Shown here: positions 59,401 to 64,000 of the stretch, one piece after another
How positions within the stretch are numbered: the stretch's first letter is position 1
How the letters are laid out: every line of letters begins with the position of its first letter
Assembly (NCBI RefSeq): GCF_902686445.1
Contig: NC_062222.1
Span: forward strand, 133,617,035 to 133,681,034
Origin: Sciurus carolinensis
Taxonomy: Eukaryota; Chordata; Mammalia; Rodentia; Sciuridae
Reading direction: 5' to 3'
Length of the DNA: 64,000 nt
Position numbers and translations under genes: made by a program
The notes under the pieces: model-generated
Told to the model about the DNA's origin: nothing
The model's database searches: none
The model's input: only the letters and a program-made list of their open reading frames with translations

Positions 59401-60114
59401 GGCCATCTTAGCCCAGTAGGAGGTCATATGACTTGCCTACCAATCTTTAGTAGGTAACCCTTCTGAACATAAAATCAGTGCTATGAATAACTATTATGAG
59501 AAAAAAACCAGCACTACTCCTGGCACCCTGGAGTGTTTGACTACCCCAACTACACAATATTTGTTAGCCTTTCCCAAGAAATTTACATGTATCACAACTA
59601 GCAAAAACCAGGGATGTGGTTGGCTAGCAAAACCATGTTGGTTGATTTAACAAGTGAACAAAACCTTACAGCTTTCTGTTTAACTCTGCATGAGTGGACA
59701 ATAGTGGGTCCTTACAATAAATCCTCTAGTATTTATAAGAACTCTTTTACAGGTTATGAGTGAAAAAATACAAATCATACTAAGTTAAGAGAGATAAAAG
59801 AACATAAATGGAAATCCAAGATTATCTTCAGGTATGGTTAAACACAGGGTTTCAAATGAATTGATTCTCTCTCTCTCTCTCTCTGTCTCTGTCTCTCTGT
59901 CTCTCTCTCTCCATCTTTGGTTCTGTTTCTTCATTCTCAGCCTTGTTTCTAAATAAACTTTCTCCATTTAGAGACAAGATGCTTCACAGAAGCTCTAAGT
60001 TACCATGATGGTTACAGCTTATGAGCTCACAGAAAAATGCCCTTATGAAAAGTTTCAGATAGTTTCAAGGAGGGCTTTGATTGCTTGGCTCGGATCACTA
60101 GTTTGTTCTGGAAA
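59401..60114. other. No gene; (CT)n at 59865-59911
   Basis: CT/CTGT microsatellite. The rest is unassigned. Confidence 0.4.
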
Positions 60115-60275
60115 CAGTAATAAGAAAACATTTTCTAATATTTATGCAATACATACTTTGTGTCCAGAATTGCCCTAAGACCTTTGCATAGCTTTTTGCC
60201 TGTGATTTTTGCAGTGACTTTACAGGCCAAGGATGACTGAGTCTCACAGATTAGAGGGATTCTCTCAGATTCAAA
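60115..60275 (-). mobile_element. MIR SINE, antisense
   Basis: Has 'tatttatgcaatacatactt' near 60139, 'cagtgactttacaggccaag' near 60212 and 'gatgactgagtctcacag' near 60232, in reversed MIR order. Confidence 0.55.
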
Positions 60276-60489
60276 AGAGAATAATTTCCAAAAGAAAGTA
60301 TTCTGTGAAGGAGAGTTACACTTTATCCCAAGAAATCATTGAATGATACTTTAATGTAAACATTTCACAAGGTGCTGATCAATGGAGAAATGTGATTCTA
60401 TTGATTAATGAAAGAGCATACACAATCAAACTCATATTCTCACACTCTGGAAGGCTCTTCTGCTGCCTGTTCTTTCCATATGAGCAGAG

Positions 60490-60720
60490 AGCAGGACTCT
60501 GGGGTTTAGGTTCTAGGGTCACAAAGCAGGTGTTTGATTATAGTTCTGCCATTTTCTAGCTGTGGAATCTTGGTCCTCTTTGCCCTTAGTTCTCTCATCG
60601 ATGTGATGGGGATAATTATGAGGGTACTCTGAAAATTAAATGATACACTATACATAGAGTACTAAGTATAGTGGGAGTCTAAGTTCATATTCAAGAAATG
60701 ATAGCCATTGTTAGGGCCAG
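60490..60720 (+). mobile_element. MIR SINE, sense, nearly full length
   Basis: Has 'gactctggggtttaggttct', 'tagttctgccattttctagc' near 60541, 'tgtggaatcttggtcctctt', 'gatgtgatggggataattat' near 60600, and a degraded tail to about 60715. It is the most complete MIR of the window. Confidence 0.85.
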
Positions 60721-61840
60721 CTTCATGAGTTAGTGACCCATGGGGACACACAGAGCCTGGTACTAAGAGAATTCTCTTTCTTGGTTTAACACACCACTGT
60801 CTCCTACTTGAAATTCTCAGTAACTGTATCTTCGAACTCATGTTTTGTGAGTCAGGACCAATGTCCCAGTGGAGCCTGCAAGTGTACAGATCAATTATAA
60901 AATGCAAACTGTGCAATTATAGAGATGAAGAAGATGAGGGGCAAGAGGAGCAGAACAGTGGGAACAGCATAGGGGGGTCAGTCTCCATCTCCTGTGTCTG
61001 GGACCAGGGACTGCTGGGGTCACCAGCTGTGGTCCTACCACTGCCTCCACTTGGACCCCTACTGCACAAGCAAAAGGAAAACCACTTCCCTCCATCCTTC
61101 CTTCCTTGTGGAAGAGAAAGTACTGGCAGGTGGAAGACTGAGCCCCTGGGGTTGCTCCCCGGGTTCCCTCACTCAGCTGGTTGCTGCAGAGCTGAGAACC
61201 CCTCTCTGTAATCTCTGTGGGCCAGCACCCATCCTCACTTCTACACCCATGATGGTCCTGCCATCTGGAGGTGGGGACTTGGCGGCAACCTGGAAAGACT
61301 GGAGAGGCAGACAATGGCACCCACCAGGTGTCTCGCCTCCCCTGGAAGGTCAGGCCCTACCCATATGGTGGTGGATAGGCTGACTGTCAAGATGGGGGTC
61401 ATGTGTACATTTGTATCAAAAATAAATAAGTGACCATGAATAAAAAAAGAAAAGATGAAATGAGTGCAGTGTATATACGTTCAAACGTGGCACTGCACGA
61501 TAGAAAGATGTGAAAAATCCATGCTAATAATTTAAAATTGTATTTTTTCTTTGCTGAAAATAATATTAAATAGCAAAATTTTAGAAAGTTGGAAGATAGA
61601 GAACATAGAGGAAAGGGAAAAAAAACTTTAATTTTAGTATCTGTATTTGTACATTTTTTTTCTGCTTTTTGAAGAGGGGAACCCAGATTTACATTTGACA
61701 CTGGGTCCTGAAAATTATGCAGCTGTTGCTATTATTAATCAGTTCTGGTGGTTGATATTATTAGTATTTCATCCTGAGAATGTAGCAAGGTCCCCATATA
61801 TGCCTTTATCTCCAGGAAGGCTGCCCCAACTGAATACCTG

Positions 61841-61879
<39 letters not shown>

Positions 61880-62083
61880 CCCCCCCCCTCCCTCTGCAAT
61901 ACTCTCCTTAGGTTTCTACTTCAGCACAAGCCCTAGTGTTTTTTGTCTTGGCAAAGACAACTAACATGGTCTTGCATGGTCCTCTTGGGGTTGGGCATCA
62001 GAGCCCCCAGAGCCCTTAGCCTACCTGTCACCTGGTGCTGGTTGTCATTTCAAGCTTTCTGAGTGGAGTCATTGGCCTCTCTG
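60721..62083. other. No supported gene; (CT)n at 61840-61895
   Basis: From 60895 to 61385 GC-rich sequence yields overlapping ORFs of 123-141 codons on both strands. No motif or splice context singles out one. The (CT)n tract ends in a C run. Confidence 0.35.
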
Positions 62084-62141
62084 GGACTGTGTGTCCTGGT
62101 GTGAATTCCCTAGGACTGTGTGTCCTGGTGTGAATTCCCTA
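62084..62141. repeat. Exact 29-bp tandem duplication
   Basis: 62084-62112 and 62113-62141 are identical by eye; the unit starts GGACTGTGTGTCCTGG and contains GAATTC. Surrounding sequence is not repetitive. Confidence 0.95.
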
Positions 62142-62990
62142 GGGGCTCACCCGGGTGCTACACATTGGTTCAGCTTAATGCCAGAGACAGGTGTTTTCTT
62201 CCATATTTGACATGTGCCTTTGATCTCAGGCAATCTGAATGAGCTGCAGGCCTCATTGGCTACTCTGGGTGGTCCTCCTTTCTTGGGAGCAATAAATAGA
62301 CGGGATTTCCCCCTCAACCCTGGTTACCCCTCACTGAGAATTTTCTTCCTCAGAGTTGAAAGTTTGGTCTGGGGAGGGACCTGAAAAGAGAGGACTCTTT
62401 CTTTCTCCCTTAACAAGAAGGGAGAAGCTGGCTGCTCAGAAAAACCTGTCAATCTTGGCACTGGCTCTCCCCTGATTCCTCCCCAACTTCCTCCTCAAGT
62501 GGTCCTTAGACTCAAGAGCAGTTTAACTTCTTTATGGGACTGACCACTGTGCTTGGAGTAAACTCTAGTCTCCTTACCCTGGTCTTGAGCGCAACATGAT
62601 GATTTGTCCCCATACCTTGTGTTTAAGCACCAGCCTCACCTAACACAGGCCCTGGTGGAGGGGTCATCTAAAGCTCCTGGGCACACTGTCGGGAGACATC
62701 TGACTTGCTGGTGCAGCTGCTGTGCCCTGCACTCTGGGTGACTTTCCATCCATAACTTCCTCTCCACCTGATCCCCTTCAACTCTTTGGTGAATTCCTCT
62801 GTGTCATCTCAAGTATAAAGTATAATTATTCATCGAGTTGTATAAAAGAATCTTTCTTGAAGTTCTACTAGAGAAAAAAATCACATTGAAGAAAACATGA
62901 GATATTAAAGCATGTAAACCAAAGAGGACCAGAAGAAAATGTATGTGTGTGGCCTTGCAGTAGGGAAATTCTCTCTAAATATTATTGGAG
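62142..62990. other. No gene or recognised repeat
   Basis: No supportable feature. Confidence 0.35.
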
Positions 62991-63225
62991 TGGTATTGCT
63001 TGGATCTGAAATGTCCCTCAAAGGCTCAGGTGTTGAAGGCTTTGTGCCCAATGCACAAGGTGGACATTGGGGGAGTGATTGGATTATGAAGACTCTGACC
63101 TCATCAGTGGATAATAATTTGAAGGTGTTATTGGGAACTGTAGGAGGTGGGACCTAATTTAAGGAGGTAGGTCACTGGTGACATGCCCTTGGGCATCATA
63201 TCTTGCTTGTCTTGTCCCCGTCCCC

Positions 63226-63276
<51 letters not shown>

Positions 63277-63446
63277 TTCTTGGCTGCCATCAAATAAACA
63301 GCTTTCTTTCTCCATGCCCTTCCACCATGAGATTCCTGCCTCGGAGCCAACTGGTCTTGGGCAGAAACCTCTGAAACCATGAGCCAAAATAAATCTTTCC
63401 TATTTTCTCAGGAATTTGTCACAGTGACAAAAATTTGACTAACACA
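62991..63446 (+). mobile_element. ERVL-MaLR LTR, sense, with internal (CT)n
   Basis: Starts TGGTATTGCTTGGATCTG. It has 'ggctcaggtgttgaaggc' near 63022, 'ttgggggagtgattggatta' near 63067, a (CT)n tract, 'cttcttggctgccatcaaat' near 63276, and the end 'gaaaccatgagccaaaataa' near 63372 with 'ggaatttgtcacagtgac' and ACACA. A clean target duplication is not visible. No internal region is attached. Confidence 0.87.
63228..63274 (+). repeat. (CT)n microsatellite inside the MaLR LTR
   Basis: About 23 CT units sit where related LTRs have a short CTCTCTCTGCTTC-like stretch. Confidence 0.96.
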
Positions 63447-64000
63447 CTGAGGCAGAAATCATAAAAACATCATAAGTTTGAACACATAAAAGCCCTATTT
63501 TTTCTAAATATCACACAATTACAAAGCACAGGGTAACCTATAACTCCTCTAGATTCATGAAATGATGAATATTCTTGGTTTATAAAGTTCTCAGACAACT
63601 CATTAAGAAAAAAAAAAAACCCACCATAAAATAGGAAAGAGTTATTTACAAAAGAAGAAATGTAATCAATGTTTTTAAAAAAAATCACATTATATTTTTT
63701 TCCTCAGTAGTCAAAATTTGTCATTTATCTACTCTGTGGAAAAAATTTTTGAATAATATTATGGTATATTAGGTTACTACTCAGCAATTATTCATTAACC
63801 TGCCACTCTCACTGTTTGCACTTACCATGAGATTGGCCTCATGGTGGACAGATTATATTGCCCCATGCTCTGACTTGGAGTTAATTCACATGATTTTCTT
63901 TAGTCAATGGTGTGTTAAACACTTATGCAATGGCATGACACATATTCATATGGAATGCCCTTCTACATACCTTTCTTATATCCCAAGAAGAGCATCTGGT
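63447..64000. other. No gene; A-rich and T-rich runs
   Basis: A run at about 63606-63619. Otherwise AT-rich, unassigned sequence. Confidence 0.4.

Noticed and set aside
60895..61383. Three overlapping ORFs of 123-141 codons on both strands
   Set aside because: Simultaneous openness on both strands is what GC-rich sequence gives. Proline/leucine/serine-rich products without motif; no splice context.

Overview
The window looks like nuclear DNA of a squirrel-family rodent (Sciuridae, most likely a ground squirrel or marmot). No protein-coding gene can be supported. The assignment rests on repeats I recognise. L1 3' ends near 22.7-23.0, 48.5-49.3 and 58.2 kb match the tail typical of sciurid L1. 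Four composite SINEs (24.7, 35.6, 42.7 and 51.2 kb) join a B1/7SL-like body to an ID/tRNA-like part. Several ERVL-MaLR LTRs are of a rodent type. Older mammal-wide repeats (MIR, L2, MLT1-like LTRs, a MER5-like hAT element, a HAL1-like fragment) lie between them. No prokaryotic feature or CRISPR array is present, and I saw no structural RNA gene. The family names come from memory of consensus sequences, not from a search.

Layout. 0-8 kb: an old L1 fragment, an antisense MLT1-like LTR, a MIR, a (GT)n tract, and an L1 cluster (antisense copy at 5.4 kb; sense copy from 5.9 to 8.2 kb split by about 1.1 kb of foreign sequence holding a long pyrimidine tract). 8-13 kb: mostly single-copy-looking sequence, including a GC/CpG-enriched block at 10.6-11.4 kb with SOX-, TCF- and homeodomain-like words. 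13-26 kb: MaLR LTRs, a MaLR internal remnant, MIR and L2 pieces, and a nested L1/SINE cluster at 24.5-25.4 kb. 26-35 kb: repeat-poor. 35-43 kb: SINEs, old L1/HAL1 fragments and a possible terminal exon on the minus strand at 40.9-41.05 kb. 43-48 kb: single-copy-looking sequence with a GC-rich block ending in an ideal splice donor at 47.39 kb, then a CCAT-type minisatellite. 48-64 kb: L1 copies, a SINE, three MaLR LTRs (two with target-site duplications), an L2 tract, MIRs and microsatellites.

The six-frame ORFs are short. The longest (189 codons) lies largely in antisense L2. The second longest (165 codons, minus strand, 58.27-58.77 kb) is mostly outside any repeat I recognise, and its frame appears to have been interrupted by a MaLR LTR; it is the most interesting coding-like signal, but it is unproven. 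The window is best described as intergenic or deep-intronic rodent DNA. I found no convincing new biological system.
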